Assembly: GCF_000336675.1 (NCBI RefSeq)
Contig: NZ_AOMB01000032.1
Coordinates: 80,183-144,182, forward strand
Direction of reading: 5' to 3'
Source: Halococcus hamelinensis 100A6
Lineage (GTDB): Archaea > Halobacteriota > Halobacteria > Halobacteriales > Halococcaceae
DNA length: 64,000 nucleotides
The notes under the pieces were generated by a model. It saw nothing but the letters and a program-made list of their open reading frames with translations. It was not told where the DNA came from and made no database searches. Below, piece after piece: positions 1 to 8,527 of this stretch. The position numbers and the translations under genes were made by a program. Each line of letters starts with the position of its first letter. The stretch's first letter is position 1.

Positions 1-179
1 CTTTCGTGATGCTCGGCGGTCCGCTCGTGGTTGGGATTGTCGGGGCCGCTCTGGACTTCCCTTGGAGAGGCTCACCGCTCGCGCTACGGATCGATCCGGT
101 CGTTCCAAGGGTTTATGACGTTCGAGACTCAGCGGGAAGTGACCACGTTGCCAGAACGAACTCGAAAACCGAGTCCGAT

Positions 180-232
180 CCTGCAAGGCTGCAAGGCTAA
201 TCTTGCAGGCCTGTTCCAGTAGACCTGCAAGG
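180..232. repeat. Three CCTGCAAG-type repeats at 22-base spacing
   Basis: CCTGCAAGG occurs at 180-188, its inverse CTTGCAGG at 202-209 and CCTGCAAGG again at 224-232. The starts are exactly 22 bases apart, about two helical turns. They lie about 50 bases upstream of a weak TATA-like element (281-289) and 117 bases upstream of the ribbon-helix-helix gene at 349. Likely roles are an operator for that protein or arm-type binding sites for the integrase; the sequence does not decide between them. Confidence 0.6.
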
Positions 233-348
233 ACGCGCGAAAAACGCATGACGTGAAAGGGGTAAGCGAAAACGCTCTGTGAAAATAAGAGACCTTATCC
301 TGTGTTAGTGCCGAAGATTGATGCCGGTGGCGTGCGAGGAGTCGATCG

Positions 349-732
349 ATGGTCGACACCGAGGCGACGGTCAGGATGAAGGTTCCCTCGTACCAACGGG
401 AGGAGTGGCGGGCGCACGCCGACGAACTCGGGATGAGCCAGAGCGAGTTCGTCAGGTCGATGGTCCAGGCCGGACGTCACGGGTTCGACCTCGATACCGA
501 AACCGGGGAACCCCGTTCTGACGATGCGACCCCAGGGGTCGACGACCTCGAAACACGGGTCCTCGACGTTCTGGACGAGGAGTCCCGTTCGTGGGACGAG
601 ATCGTCGGAGCGCTCACCAAGGACCTCGAAGACCGGCTCGAAACCACCCTTCAGCGCCTCCAGCGCGAGGGGCGCGTCCAGTACAACGGCCGTCGGGGTG
701 GCTACGCCGTGACCGGGACGGATGTCGACTGA
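349..732 (+). CDS. Ribbon-helix-helix plus winged-helix small DNA-binding protein, integrase partner
   Basis: A 127-residue acidic protein. Residues 5-45 fit a ribbon-helix-helix (CopG/Arc) fold: a short beta strand (TVRMKVP) followed by two helices with the GMSQSEFVRSMV pattern. Residues 65-122 look like a winged helix. The stop codon overlaps the start of the tyrosine integrase by 11 bases, so the two are translationally coupled. Proteins of this type next to XerC-like genes are common in haloarchaea (probably the DUF5805 family; I am not certain of the number). It may act as a recombination directionality or regulatory factor; that role is inferred. No other good start exists in frame. Confidence 0.75.
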   Translation: MVDTEATVRMKVPSYQREEWRAHADELGMSQSEFVRSMVQAGRHGFDLDTETGEPRSDDATPGVDDLETRVLDVLDEESRSWDEIVGALTKDLEDRLETTLQRLQREGRVQYNGRRGGYAVTGTDVD

Positions 733-1750
733 GACGGTCTCGCCGGACGACCCGGTCGCGTACTTCCTCCAGAACCTCGAATATCAGGGGCGCTCCGAGC
801 GCACCCGTGCGGCGTACGAACGTGTGCTCCGTCGATTCGAACGGTTTCTCGACGACTCGGCGGGGCGGACGCTCGCCGAAGCCGGCGAGCACGAGTGTAT
901 GGCCTGGGTGCACTCCTTGCGAACGGACCTGGCTCGGAGCACGGTGGCGACCTACGCGACGTATCTCCACCGGTTCTACACCTACATGGCCCGCGTCGGT
1001 GCCTTCGAGGCCAACCCGATGGCGCTCGTGGTCGAGGGGATGGACGAGACGATCGACAAGAACCCTCACCGACGGGATATCTCGTTGTCCGCGATGCGGG
1101 CGTTCGTCGCCGACATCCACCATCCCCTCGACCGGGCCCTCGTGGTGACGCTGCTGAAGACCGGAATGCGCGTCGGCGAGCTCTGTAACCTCGATCTACG
1201 GGACCTCACGCTGGCCGACGACGAGCTCGCCGCTCGACTCCCCCTCGGAAGTAGAGCGCTCCAGGACCGCGAAAACGCGGTCTACGTCAGAAGCGACGTC
1301 TCGAAGGGGGCTGTCGTCAACGGCGAGGAACGACGCGCCTCGAACAAACGGAAACGAGCGACCGTGGTCCCGGTCGACGGGGAACTCCGCTCGACCCTCC
1401 GGTGCTGGTTCGCCATCCGGCCGGATACGACCTCACCCGCCGAACCGCTGTTCCTCAACACCGGCCGCAAGTGGGGTGAACGCCTCACACCGGCGATGGT
1501 GGGTCGGATCGTGCGGGAACACGCCCGAGAAAACGACTGGTACCGAACGGGTGGCGGGGCGAGCGAAAACGTCACCCCCCACTACTTCCGGCATTTCTTT
1601 ACGACGCACCTCCGTGACCGTACCGGCGACCGCGGCATCGTGAAGTACCTCCGCGGTGACGTCGCCAGCGACGTCATCGACACCTACACCCACGACTGGG
1701 GTGGCCGGGTTCGCGAGCGATACTTGTCAAATATTTATAAGCTATTCTGA
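722..1750 (+). CDS. xerC: Tyrosine recombinase/integrase, XerC/D-like
   Basis: A 342-residue protein with an N-terminal SAM-like core-binding domain (about 10-105) and a C-terminal catalytic domain (about 115-335). Catalytic residues are visible: Arg150 in TGMRVGEL, a Lys-rich beta hairpin near 209-212, His287-x-x-Arg290 in HYFRHF, and the nucleophile Tyr322 in DTYTHDW. The usual second His (LGH) is replaced by LRGD, which is common in haloarchaeal relatives. Length is normal for XerC/D or archaeal integrases. Its position beside an RHH gene and clustered repeats suggests the integration module of a mobile element, but no attachment site or tRNA is visible here, so a housekeeping Xer role is not excluded. 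Confidence 0.88.
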   Translation: MSTETVSPDDPVAYFLQNLEYQGRSERTRAAYERVLRRFERFLDDSAGRTLAEAGEHECMAWVHSLRTDLARSTVATYATYLHRFYTYMARVGAFEANPMALVVEGMDETIDKNPHRRDISLSAMRAFVADIHHPLDRALVVTLLKTGMRVGELCNLDLRDLTLADDELAARLPLGSRALQDRENAVYVRSDVSKGAVVNGEERRASNKRKRATVVPVDGELRSTLRCWFAIRPDTTSPAEPLFLNTGRKWGERLTPAMVGRIVREHARENDWYRTGGGASENVTPHYFRHFFTTHLRDRTGDRGIVKYLRGDVASDVIDTYTHDWGGRVRERYLSNIYKLF

Positions 1751-1985
1751 CGGTCCGGTGATACTATCACGTCTCATCTCGAACTCGTAAATCATATGCT
1801 GTTATATGAACACGGCACCTGGGAAGTGCAGGAGCCTGGTCGGACCGGTTTTCTCGATACCGAGCGCGTGTAGGCGTTCGTCGTTGGCTTGGGACGATGA
1901 CCACCGAGCCGTATAGCAGTTTTTCCCGTCTCGGCCCAATGCAATTTACCGAACATTAATCAGGATCGATGCCGTCGGTTGTGGC

Positions 1986-3059
1986 ATGACATCACTTGAC
2001 GATGTTTTTATCGTGGATGCGGTGTGCCACGCGTACGACCAGACCGAGGCGAACTACCGGGTGCCCGAATATGCAGCACAGGTGGTACAGATCGGCGTCG
2101 GCTTGGAGAACGCGATGCCGGACGGTTACGCACGCACGGAGGAAACCTTTCTCAGCGACTGGGCCATCGAGAACACGGAGAACGCGCTCTTCCGTGAAAG
2201 TCAGACGGATTTCAGCGTCATCCATCCACAGTCCATTGCGGCGTTCCACGACGGCCTTACCGCGCTCGATAAAGCGATCGCCTACCAGGAACGCAACCCG
2301 TACCGTGGCGCGGCGCTCGCCAGCATCGACGCTGTTGGGACGGACGACCCCGAGGCAGAACTGACGCGTCAGGTCGACGAGTTCGACCCCCACGGCGTGA
2401 AGGTCTATCCCTCTTACTGGGAGGAGGATGGGACCCACCATCCATTCAAAATGGACGATCCCGAGACCGCGTTCCCACTCTGGGAACGCGCGAGCGACCT
2501 CGGTCTCGACGTCGTCGCCGTCCACAAGGCCCTCCCGTTCGGCGCTGCCCCGATGGACTCCTACAAGGTCGGCGACGTCGAAGAAGCCGCCAACTGCTTC
2601 CCCGAACTCAACTTCGAGATCGTCCACGGCGGATTGACGTTCGCCAAGGAGACCGGTTGGCAGATCGCCCGCCACTCGAACGTGTACGTCAACCTCGAAC
2701 TCACCCTTGCGGAGGCCGTGACGACGCCGAAAACGTTCACCGAGACGTTTCAGGACCTCCTCTACGCTGGCGGGAAACACGCGGTCGACAAGATCCTCTG
2801 GGGAACCGGTGCGCCACACTTCCATCCCCAGCTCCTCCTAGAGCGATTCTGGGAGTTCGACTTCCCCGAGATGGAGAGCTTCTCCGGGAGCTTCACGATC
2901 ACGGAGGACGACAAGCGGAAGATCCTCGGGGCGAACTTTGCGGAGGCGCACAACTTCGACCTCGACGAACTGAAAGACCGAGCCGCGAAGGGCGAGTCCA
3001 GCACCGGGGAGACAGTGGCCGAACCGTGGTCGACGACGGACTTCGAGGTGGCATCGTGA
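1986..3059 (+). CDS. Amidohydrolase family protein (amidohydrolase 2 type)
   Basis: A 357-residue protein with a TIM-barrel metal-dependent hydrolase pattern of the PF04909 type. Candidate metal or catalytic residues are His15 (VDAVCH), His180 (VAVHKAL), His214 (EIVHGGL) and the GTGAPHFHP segment near 273-281, where family members usually show GTD. The HxH of classical amidohydrolases is absent at the N-terminus, as in many of this subgroup, which contains hydrolases and nonoxidative decarboxylases; the substrate is unknown. The C-terminal 30 residues are low-complexity and acidic. The stop overlaps the next GTG start by four bases (GTGA), coupling it to a MIP18-type protein. A TATA-like element lies near 1952-1957. 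Confidence 0.82.
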   Translation: MTSLDDVFIVDAVCHAYDQTEANYRVPEYAAQVVQIGVGLENAMPDGYARTEETFLSDWAIENTENALFRESQTDFSVIHPQSIAAFHDGLTALDKAIAYQERNPYRGAALASIDAVGTDDPEAELTRQVDEFDPHGVKVYPSYWEEDGTHHPFKMDDPETAFPLWERASDLGLDVVAVHKALPFGAAPMDSYKVGDVEEAANCFPELNFEIVHGGLTFAKETGWQIARHSNVYVNLELTLAEAVTTPKTFTETFQDLLYAGGKHAVDKILWGTGAPHFHPQLLLERFWEFDFPEMESFSGSFTITEDDKRKILGANFAEAHNFDLDELKDRAAKGESSTGETVAEPWSTTDFEVAS

Positions 3060-3436
3060 CGACAACAGCGGCCGTCCGCGATGCGCTTCGGGGGATCGTG
3101 GACCCGTGCAGCGTGGCGACGGGGTCCAACCTCGACATCGTCGAGATGGGGCTCGTCGAATCGATCGACGTCTCCGACGGACACGCCCGGGTCGGGATGC
3201 GACTCACGACGCCCGCGTGCCACATGGGTCCGTACTTCATCAAGGAGACCAAGGAGCGCGTCGGCGCGCTTCACGATGTAGAGTCGGTATCACTCGATAC
3301 CGACGGTGGCTTCGAGTGGTCCGAGGACATGATGACCGACGATGCCAAGGAACGCCGTCAGGCAGTCCTCGACGAACAGGAACGACGCTACCGCGAGGAG
3401 ATCGAGGCCGAGCGTCGTTCGGTCGTTCGAGAGTAG
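3056..3436 (+). CDS. MIP18/DUF59-family metal-sulfur cluster assembly factor
   Basis: A 126-residue protein starting at GTG 3056, which overlaps the upstream amidohydrolase stop by four bases; a longer in-frame reading would run through that gene and is rejected. The DPCSVATGSNLDIVEMGLV segment and the TTPAC motif (Cys55) are typical of the MIP18/PaaD/SufT family, which assists Fe-S cluster insertion. The C-terminal 40 residues are a charged helix, probably a coiled coil. Tight coupling with one amidohydrolase suggests service to a specific partner rather than general Fe-S maturation, but that is inference. Confidence 0.8.
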   Translation: MTTTAAVRDALRGIVDPCSVATGSNLDIVEMGLVESIDVSDGHARVGMRLTTPACHMGPYFIKETKERVGALHDVESVSLDTDGGFEWSEDMMTDDAKERRQAVLDEQERRYREEIEAERRSVVRE

Positions 3437-3754
3437 CGACGAAGCGAGCGATCCCATCGCCCTTCTATCGAGCAGCGCTTCGCCGAGTTTCGGGCTGTCG
3501 CTGAACGAACGCTGGAGGTGTCTCAATATTTAGCGCAGGTGAGTCCATGGCGTCGCACGGCGACACGACGACCGGTTGGCGATCGCGCTCGACCGTCATC
3601 CCCTCGACCAGGTCGACCGCACCGCCCTCGACACGGATCGAGGGTTGGGACGAGTACACGGTCGTTACCACGCTGGACCCCATCCCGATTATCAAATAGA
3701 AACTCTAAAATAGCAGAACTTATTAAGAACGAATATCTTGATAACAATATAACG
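3437..3754. other. Intergenic region with a doubtful minus-strand ORF
   Basis: A minus-strand reading of 76 codons (3465-3695) has partly coding-like composition over its first 50 codons, but it runs through the AT-rich stretch near 3524-3531 and I recognise no family. It may be a gene remnant or chance. The last 60 bases (3692-3754) are strongly AT-rich and probably hold the promoter of the ABC importer operon. Confidence 0.4.
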
Positions 3755-4846
3755 ATGTACGAACGCACTCGACGACGGGTTCTCACGGCGAGCGGGACGG
3801 CAGCCCTCTCCGTGATGGGGCTGTCCGGCTGCGTCGGTCGAAGCAGTCCGAGCGGTAACGACAGCGCCAGCAGCACCAACAACAAGGGGGAAACCAGCCG
3901 TGCCGGCGGTGGGAGGAGTGGTGGAAAGCTCACGGTCGCCTACGTGCCGATCTACCCGAACATGCAGCACTACATCATGCAGGAGGAGGGCTACTACGAC
4001 TCCCTCGCGACCGAGGTTACGGCCAAGCGTTTCTCCGACGGCCCGAGCGTGGTCAAGGCGTTCGCGAGCGACGAGGTCGACATCGCGCTGTTCGGTGTCA
4101 CGCCGGCCATGGTGCTCACCGACAAGAGCAAGCAAGCCGACGTTCTGGCGGCGAACAGCCGGAACGGCTTCCGGGCGATGGCGACGAACGCGTTCGCCGA
4201 CCTGTACGCGGACCGAGAGGGCGACGCGTTCGCGGCGTTCGAAAAGCAGGAGGGCCGGAAAGTGAAGTTCGGGGTCCCGCCGGACGGGAGCGTGCCGGAT
4301 ATCACCCTTCGTTACTGGATCGAACGGGACCTCGGTCTGGGGGAACTGGAGTCGGTCGTGGAGAAGGTGACGGTGTCCCCGGCGAAGGCCCCACGGACGA
4401 TGGGGAGCGGCGGGGTCGATGCGACGATGATCCAGGAGCCGTTCGCGACGGTGATCGAAAACGAGCGGGGCTTCGGGGAGGTCGCCTGGTCGGGCGACGT
4501 CCTTCCGGGACACCCGGTCACGGTCACGTTCGTCCAGAACAGCGTTCCGAGAGACGTCGCCGAAGGGTTCGTCGAACAGCACAGCAAGGCGACGCAGTTC
4601 GTCCGGGAGAACCCGGCGAAGGCGGCTGCGGACGCCGCGGCGGTCATCGGGTCCGGTGTCAACGCTGACCTGGCCCGGAGAGCGATCGACTCGCGAGCTT
4701 CCGACTTCCTCTCGGACCCTCGCGAGGTACGAACGCAGTCCGAGGAGATGGCCGAACTCGTCGAGGAGGTCGGGAACACCGAGTCGACGGTTTCGCCGAA
4801 GCGGCTCTTCGACTTCGGCGTCTACGATGGAGTCTCGGAGCGATGA
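3755..4846 (+). CDS. ABC transporter substrate-binding lipoprotein, NitT/TauT (SsuA-like) type
   Basis: 363 residues from ATG 3755. The N-terminus is a twin-arginine lipoprotein signal (RRRVLTASG) with a lipobox ending at Cys26 (LSGC), then a Ser/Asn/Gly linker. The mature part (from about residue 53) shows periplasmic-binding-protein II features of the SsuA/TauA/THI5-like group: a [12 protein letters not shown] start, [24 protein letters not shown], and [13 protein letters not shown]. Ligands in this family include sulfonates, nitrate, thiamine precursors, riboflavin and some metals, so the substrate is open. The stop overlaps the permease start (ATGA). A longer in-frame start at 3518 is rejected because the signal peptide begins here. 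Confidence 0.86.
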   Translation: MYERTRRRVLTASGTAALSVMGLSGCVGRSSPSGNDSASSTNNKGETSRAGGGRSGGKLTVAYVPIYPNMQHYIMQEEGYYDSLATEVTAKRFSDGPSVVKAFASDEVDIALFGVTPAMVLTDKSKQADVLAANSRNGFRAMATNAFADLYADREGDAFAAFEKQEGRKVKFGVPPDGSVPDITLRYWIERDLGLGELESVVEKVTVSPAKAPRTMGSGGVDATMIQEPFATVIENERGFGEVAWSGDVLPGHPVTVTFVQNSVPRDVAEGFVEQHSKATQFVRENPAKAAADAAAVIGSGVNADLARRAIDSRASDFLSDPREVRTQSEEMAELVEEVGNTESTVSPKRLFDFGVYDGVSER

Positions 4847-5691
4847 GCGTCGGAACCGGCGACGCCGACTCGGCCACGGAAAAGCGGTCGTTCCCCGATC
4901 TGAACCCAGGCCGGATCGTGAGAGGGACCCTCGGGACCGCCGGATTTCTCGTGCTCTGGTGGGTCGCGTCGTCGCTGGTCGAACCGGCGTATCTCCTCCC
5001 GAGCCCGGCGGCGGCGGCAAGCGCCTTCGTCGAGCAGCTCACGATGAGCGCGTGGTTCACCGTCCCGCTGGTCGGTACCGAGATCCGAACGTCACGCATG
5101 GTGGTGAAACTCGCTCAGACCCTGCTCCACTACGTTCCGGGGCTGCTCGTCGGTGCCTCGTCCGGTATCGCGTTCGGGATCGCCCTCGGCTGGAGCGGGC
5201 GGCTCGACGACGCGCTGACGCCGGTCGTGCGGGTCCTCCGGCCGATCCCGCCGCTGGCGTGGGTCGTGTTCGCGATCGTGTGGTTCGGGATCGGACACGC
5301 CGGGGCGGCGTTCATCGTCTTCGTCGGCGCGTTCTGGATCAACGTCTACGGGGCGTACAGCGGCGTCGAGGACACGCCGGGGCGGCTCACGGAGGTCGCG
5401 TCGAGCCTCGGGGTGCGGGCGGACCTCGGGATGATCCGTCACGTCGTGTTGCCGAGCGCCGCCCCGCAGATCCTGACGAGCTTCCGGACGAGCATCGGCC
5501 GGTGTCTGATGATCGTCGTGGGCGCGGAGCTCTTCGGGGCCCCCGGGGTCGGCTACGAGATACTCAACGCCTCGAACAACCTCGCGATGGACACCAGCGT
5601 CGCGTACATGCTGGTGATCAGCCTCGTCTATCTCGTGACCGACGGGGCGTTCCGCGGTCTCGAAGGGAGGATGCTCGCATGGCGCGAGTGA
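4843..5691 (+). CDS. ABC transporter permease, SsuC/TauC-like
   Basis: A 282-residue integral membrane protein with about six transmembrane helices and the family EAA-type cytoplasmic loop ([29 protein letters not shown], around residues 185-213) that contacts the ATPase. It is overlapped by four bases by the binding-protein gene upstream and overlaps the ATPase gene by 13 bases, so all three form one operon. It forms the channel of a NitT/TauT-type importer; the substrate is unknown. Confidence 0.88.
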   Translation: MSVGTGDADSATEKRSFPDLNPGRIVRGTLGTAGFLVLWWVASSLVEPAYLLPSPAAAASAFVEQLTMSAWFTVPLVGTEIRTSRMVVKLAQTLLHYVPGLLVGASSGIAFGIALGWSGRLDDALTPVVRVLRPIPPLAWVVFAIVWFGIGHAGAAFIVFVGAFWINVYGAYSGVEDTPGRLTEVASSLGVRADLGMIRHVVLPSAAPQILTSFRTSIGRCLMIVVGAELFGAPGVGYEILNASNNLAMDTSVAYMLVISLVYLVTDGAFRGLEGRMLAWRE

Positions 5692-6545
5692 GCGACGGCG
5701 AGCCGGGACGGACCGACGACTACACAACCGACGACTGCACGACCGCCACCGAACGTGCCGACGGAGCGGACCGGGCCAACGAGACGCCGGTGGTCCTCGT
5801 CGACGGGGTGAGCAAGCGCTACGAATCCGAGCGCCAGTCGGTACAGGCGCTCGACGACGTCCGGTTCACCGTCGAGACCGGCGAGTTCGTCTGTCTCGTC
5901 GGGCCGTCGGGCTGTGGAAAGACGACCCTCCTCCGAGCGGTCGCGGGGCTCGAAACGCCGACGAACGGGGCGGTCGTGGTCGACGGCGAGCGGGTCGAGG
6001 GACCGGGAACCGACCGCGGGATGGTGTTCCAGGAGTACGGCCTGTTCCCGTGGCTCACCGTCCAGGAGAACGTCTGTTTCGGGCTCGAACGCCAGGGAAT
6101 GGCGCGAGAGGCCTGTGACAACCGGTGTTACGAGATGCTCGACCTCGTCGGGCTCGACGGGTTCGCCGATGCCTACCCGAAAGAACTGAGCGGCGGCATG
6201 AAACAGCGGGTCGCCGTCGCCCGCGCGCTCGCCGTCGACCCCGAGATCCTCCTGCTGGACGAACCGTTCGGGAGCGTCGACGCGCGGACTCGCGAGCGGC
6301 TCCAGAACGAACTCCTCGATATCTGGCGAACGACCGAGAAAACGACGCTGTTCGTGACCCACGAGGTCGACGAGGCCGTCGTTCTCGGCGACCGGGTCCT
6401 CGTCATGGGTGCCGACCCCGGCCGGGTAGTGGAGACGGTCGACGTCGACCTCCCGCGACCACGCTCGCGAACGGACGAGGCGTTCGTCGCGTACACCGAA
6501 CGGGTCCGCTCGCTCATCGGCGGCGGGACGACCGATCGGTTTTAA
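5679..6545 (+). CDS. ABC transporter ATP-binding protein, SsuB/TauB-like
   Basis: 288 residues from ATG 5679; the upstream in-frame extension lies inside the permease gene and is rejected. Walker A GPSGCGKT at 75-82, Q-loop [14 protein letters not shown] near 117-130, signature LSGGM at 170-174, Walker B LLLDEP at 191-196 and switch His in FVTHEVDEA. The QEYGLFPW sequence is characteristic of the nitrate/sulfonate/taurine family. The first 38 residues are an extra acidic tail. It energises the importer encoded upstream. Confidence 0.9.
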   Translation: MARVSDGEPGRTDDYTTDDCTTATERADGADRANETPVVLVDGVSKRYESERQSVQALDDVRFTVETGEFVCLVGPSGCGKTTLLRAVAGLETPTNGAVVVDGERVEGPGTDRGMVFQEYGLFPWLTVQENVCFGLERQGMAREACDNRCYEMLDLVGLDGFADAYPKELSGGMKQRVAVARALAVDPEILLLDEPFGSVDARTRERLQNELLDIWRTTEKTTLFVTHEVDEAVVLGDRVLVMGADPGRVVETVDVDLPRPRSRTDEAFVAYTERVRSLIGGGTTDRF

Positions 6546-6546
6546 C
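6540..6546 (+). promoter_or_regulatory. Possible TATA box for the NikR-like gene
   Basis: A TTTTAA element at the end of the ATPase gene lies about 27 bases ahead of ATG 6570, the right distance for a leaderless transcript. The regulator may therefore be transcribed on its own as well as with the importer. Confidence 0.4.
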
Positions 6547-6569
6547 AATTCGAAGGTCTAATTTATCAC

Positions 6570-7004
6570 ATGGAAGTCGTGAGCGTCTCGATGACGGACA
6601 CCCTGCTCGACCGGATCGACGGGTTCGCGGACGAACACGGGTACGCGGGTCGAAGCGAGGTGATGCGCGAAGCGGCACGGGGGCTGCTCGACGAGTTCGA
6701 CGACGACCGACTCGCGGACCGTGAACTGATGAGTACGGTCTCCGCGCTGTTCGAGTACGACAGCCCCCGCGTCGAGACCCGGATGCGGCGTCTCCGACAC
6801 GAGTACGACGACCTCCTCGCCTCGACCACGCACGACTGCGTCGGCGAGGAGCACGGCTGCATGGAATCGTTCGTTCTCGAAGGCGACCTCGAGGAGATCT
6901 CGTCATTCGTCAGGAAGGTTCGCGCCGTGGACGAAGCGCTGACCGTCGAGTACACCCTCCTCCCCATCGAGCCCATCGACGAGCGACCCGTCCACACCGA
7001 GTGA
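6570..7004 (+). CDS. NikR-like (CopG family) metal-responsive transcriptional regulator
   Basis: A 144-residue protein. Residues 1-45 are a ribbon-helix-helix domain (VVSVSMTDTLLDRIDGFADEHGYAGRSEVMREA). The rest resembles the ACT-like NikR C-terminal domain, ending in a GD..E..SFVRKV repeat. Candidate metal ligands are His77, His88, Cys90, His95 and Cys97; E. coli NikR uses His76, His87, His89 and Cys95, so positions are close but with a Cys/His swap. It lies 24 bases after the ABC ATPase, so it probably controls that importer. Which metal it senses cannot be read from sequence. Confidence 0.78.
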   Translation: MEVVSVSMTDTLLDRIDGFADEHGYAGRSEVMREAARGLLDEFDDDRLADRELMSTVSALFEYDSPRVETRMRRLRHEYDDLLASTTHDCVGEEHGCMESFVLEGDLEEISSFVRKVRAVDEALTVEYTLLPIEPIDERPVHTE

Positions 7005-7078
7005 AGTCGTAAATCAACGATAATCGGCTTCAGACGACCGCAGACATCCTTTTCCGACCGGCTCCACAAGCAAGAGCG

Positions 7079-7840
7079 ATGGCAATCGACACCGACCAGA
7101 TAGACGGTTCGACGGCGGTCGTCACCGGTGCGTCCTCCGGGATCGGCGAAGCGACGGCCAGTGCGCTCGCCGACGAGGGGGCGAACGTCGTTCTCGCCGC
7201 ACGCCGCGAGGACGAACTCGAATCGCTCGCCGACGCGATCGAAGCCGACGGCGGCCGCGCGCTCGCCGTCCCCACCGACGTCACGAACGAGGACGACCTC
7301 GACGCGCTCGTCGACGCCGCGCTGGAGACCTTCGGGACGATCGATATCCTCGTGAACAACGCCGGCGTGATGCTCCTCGAACCCGTCGAGCGCGCCGACC
7401 GCGAGAACTTCCGGCAGATGGTCGAGGTCAACCTCCTCGGGCTGATGAACCTCACCCACGCCGTCCTCCCGGTGATGCAGGACCAGGGGAGCGGCCACAT
7501 CGTCAACGTCTCCTCGACGGCCGGTCGGCAGGCGAACGCGAACTCCTCGGGCTACAACGCGACGAAGTTCGGTGTCAACGGGTTCACCGAGGCGCTCCGC
7601 CAGGAGGTCACGGGGGAGGGGGTCCGCACGACGATAATCGAGCCCGGCGCGGTCGAGACCGAACTCCCGGAGCACATCCCCGACGAGGAGGTCAAAGAGC
7701 AGATGGAGGAGGGCCTGTTCGATTCGATGACACCACTCCAGAGCGAGGACATCGCGCGGGCGGTCGCCTACGCCGTGACCCAGCCCCAGCACGTCAGCAT
7801 CAACGAGATGCTGGTTCGGCCGACCGACCAGCAGCGCTGA
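7079..7840 (+). CDS. Short-chain dehydrogenase/reductase (classical SDR)
   Basis: 253 residues with a Rossmann fold: cofactor motif TGASSGIG (16-23), NNAG at 93-96, and a catalytic set with Ser145/Ser146, Tyr159 and Lys163 (YNATK). Arg42-Arg43 after the second beta strand (LAARRED) favours NADP(H). The sequence resembles the YdfG/clavulanate-dehydrogenase-like classical SDRs of haloarchaea; the substrate is unknown. It stands alone, separated by 74 bases from the regulator upstream. Confidence 0.88.
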   Translation: MAIDTDQIDGSTAVVTGASSGIGEATASALADEGANVVLAARREDELESLADAIEADGGRALAVPTDVTNEDDLDALVDAALETFGTIDILVNNAGVMLLEPVERADRENFRQMVEVNLLGLMNLTHAVLPVMQDQGSGHIVNVSSTAGRQANANSSGYNATKFGVNGFTEALRQEVTGEGVRTTIIEPGAVETELPEHIPDEEVKEQMEEGLFDSMTPLQSEDIARAVAYAVTQPQHVSINEMLVRPTDQQR

Positions 7841-7932
7841 CGAAGGCCATCCACACGAGCGGTAGGGAGCACCGCGGGCCGGGGGCTTCCGCGAGACGCA
7901 ACTACTCGTCCGCCGATCGGGACCGTTTCGGT

Positions 7933-8262
7933 ATGAAGTTCGAGGAGAGCGACGAGGGGAAACGGGTCGTCGACCGGGAGGGGAACGTCATCGGCGAGGT
8001 CGCGACCGTCCGCGACGGCATCGGCTACGTGAGGAAGACCGGCGAGGAGAGCGTTATCGACGCCATCACGACGAGTCTCGGCTGGGACGACAGCGCTATC
8101 CAGGAGCTCGAACGCGAACACGTGGACGCCATCGACGACACCGAAGTGCGGCTCCGGGCGTTCTGGAGCGGCCCGAGCGGCCGGCGAGGATTTATACCGA
8201 CGTCCGTTATCCCCTCTCGATGGTGCGACCGTTCGAAACCGTTCGTCGCAGGGGCGGGATAG
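7933..8262 (+). CDS. PRC-barrel-like domain protein
   Basis: 109 residues. Residues 1-75 show the PRC-barrel pattern (GKRVVDREGNVIGEVATVRDG) common in short haloarchaeal proteins that may bind RNA or partner proteins. The last 25 residues do not look conserved and run across a clear TATA box (8190-8197) and a downstream micro-ORF, so the C-terminus may be an extension created by loss of an earlier stop. Function unknown. Confidence 0.6.
   Translation: MKFEESDEGKRVVDREGNVIGEVATVRDGIGYVRKTGEESVIDAITTSLGWDDSAIQELEREHVDAIDDTEVRLRAFWSGPSGRRGFIPTSVIPSRWCDRSKPFVAGAG
8190..8197 (+). promoter_or_regulatory. TATA box inside the end of the PRC-barrel gene
   Basis: The sequence ATTTATAC lies 27 bases ahead of an ATG at 8220, the standard spacing for a leaderless haloarchaeal transcript. 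It serves the micro-ORF and small membrane protein downstream. Confidence 0.6.
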
Positions 8263-8267
8263 CGTGA
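8220..8267 (+). CDS. Putative 15-residue leader micro-ORF
   Basis: ATG 8220 opens a 15-codon frame (MVRPFETVRRRGGIA) that ends in TGA at 8265-8267. It sits at the expected transcription start of the TATA box at 8190, and its stop overlaps the GTG start of the next gene by four bases (GTGA). This is the arrangement of translational coupling, so it may recruit ribosomes to the next gene. No homology is known to me. Confidence 0.4.
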   Translation: MVRPFETVRRRGGIA

Positions 8268-8458
8268 ACCTCGGTGTGAGTTCGGAGCACGTTCTGTCCG
8301 GCATGGAGCGGCTGGCGGCGCTCTGTATCGCCCTCGGGCTGATACTGGGGCTGCTGCGGCGGTTGGTCTTCCAGCTCCCGTCCCGACTGGGGGTCTGGAT
8401 GATGTTCTTCGGGCTGTTCCTGTTGATCCTCACCGTTGCGCTCGACCGAACGCTGTGA
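8264..8458 (+). CDS. Small two-helix membrane protein
   Basis: 64 residues from GTG 8264, or 51 residues from ATG 8303. Two hydrophobic segments are evident, about residues 17-31 (LAALCIALGLILGLL) and 42-59 (LGVWMMFFGLFLLILTVA), joined by a short basic loop. No family recognised. The GTG start is favoured by the four-base overlap with the upstream micro-ORF. Confidence 0.55.
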   Translation: MNLGVSSEHVLSGMERLAALCIALGLILGLLRRLVFQLPSRLGVWMMFFGLFLLILTVALDRTL

Positions 8459-8527
8459 GGTGACCCCGCTCGAACGAACTCTCCGATGGGTGAACTTTTA
8501 CTGTACGGTGACTAACAGCGGAGTGCC

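Noticed and set aside
722..1750. Integrated provirus or plasmid headed by the integrase
   Set aside because: No structural, replication or packaging genes follow and no direct-repeat attachment sites were found; the next genes look like ordinary metabolism.
3465..3695. 76-codon minus-strand frame as a gene
   Set aside because: Coding-like at first but runs into AT-rich sequence and matches no family I know; left as doubtful intergenic.
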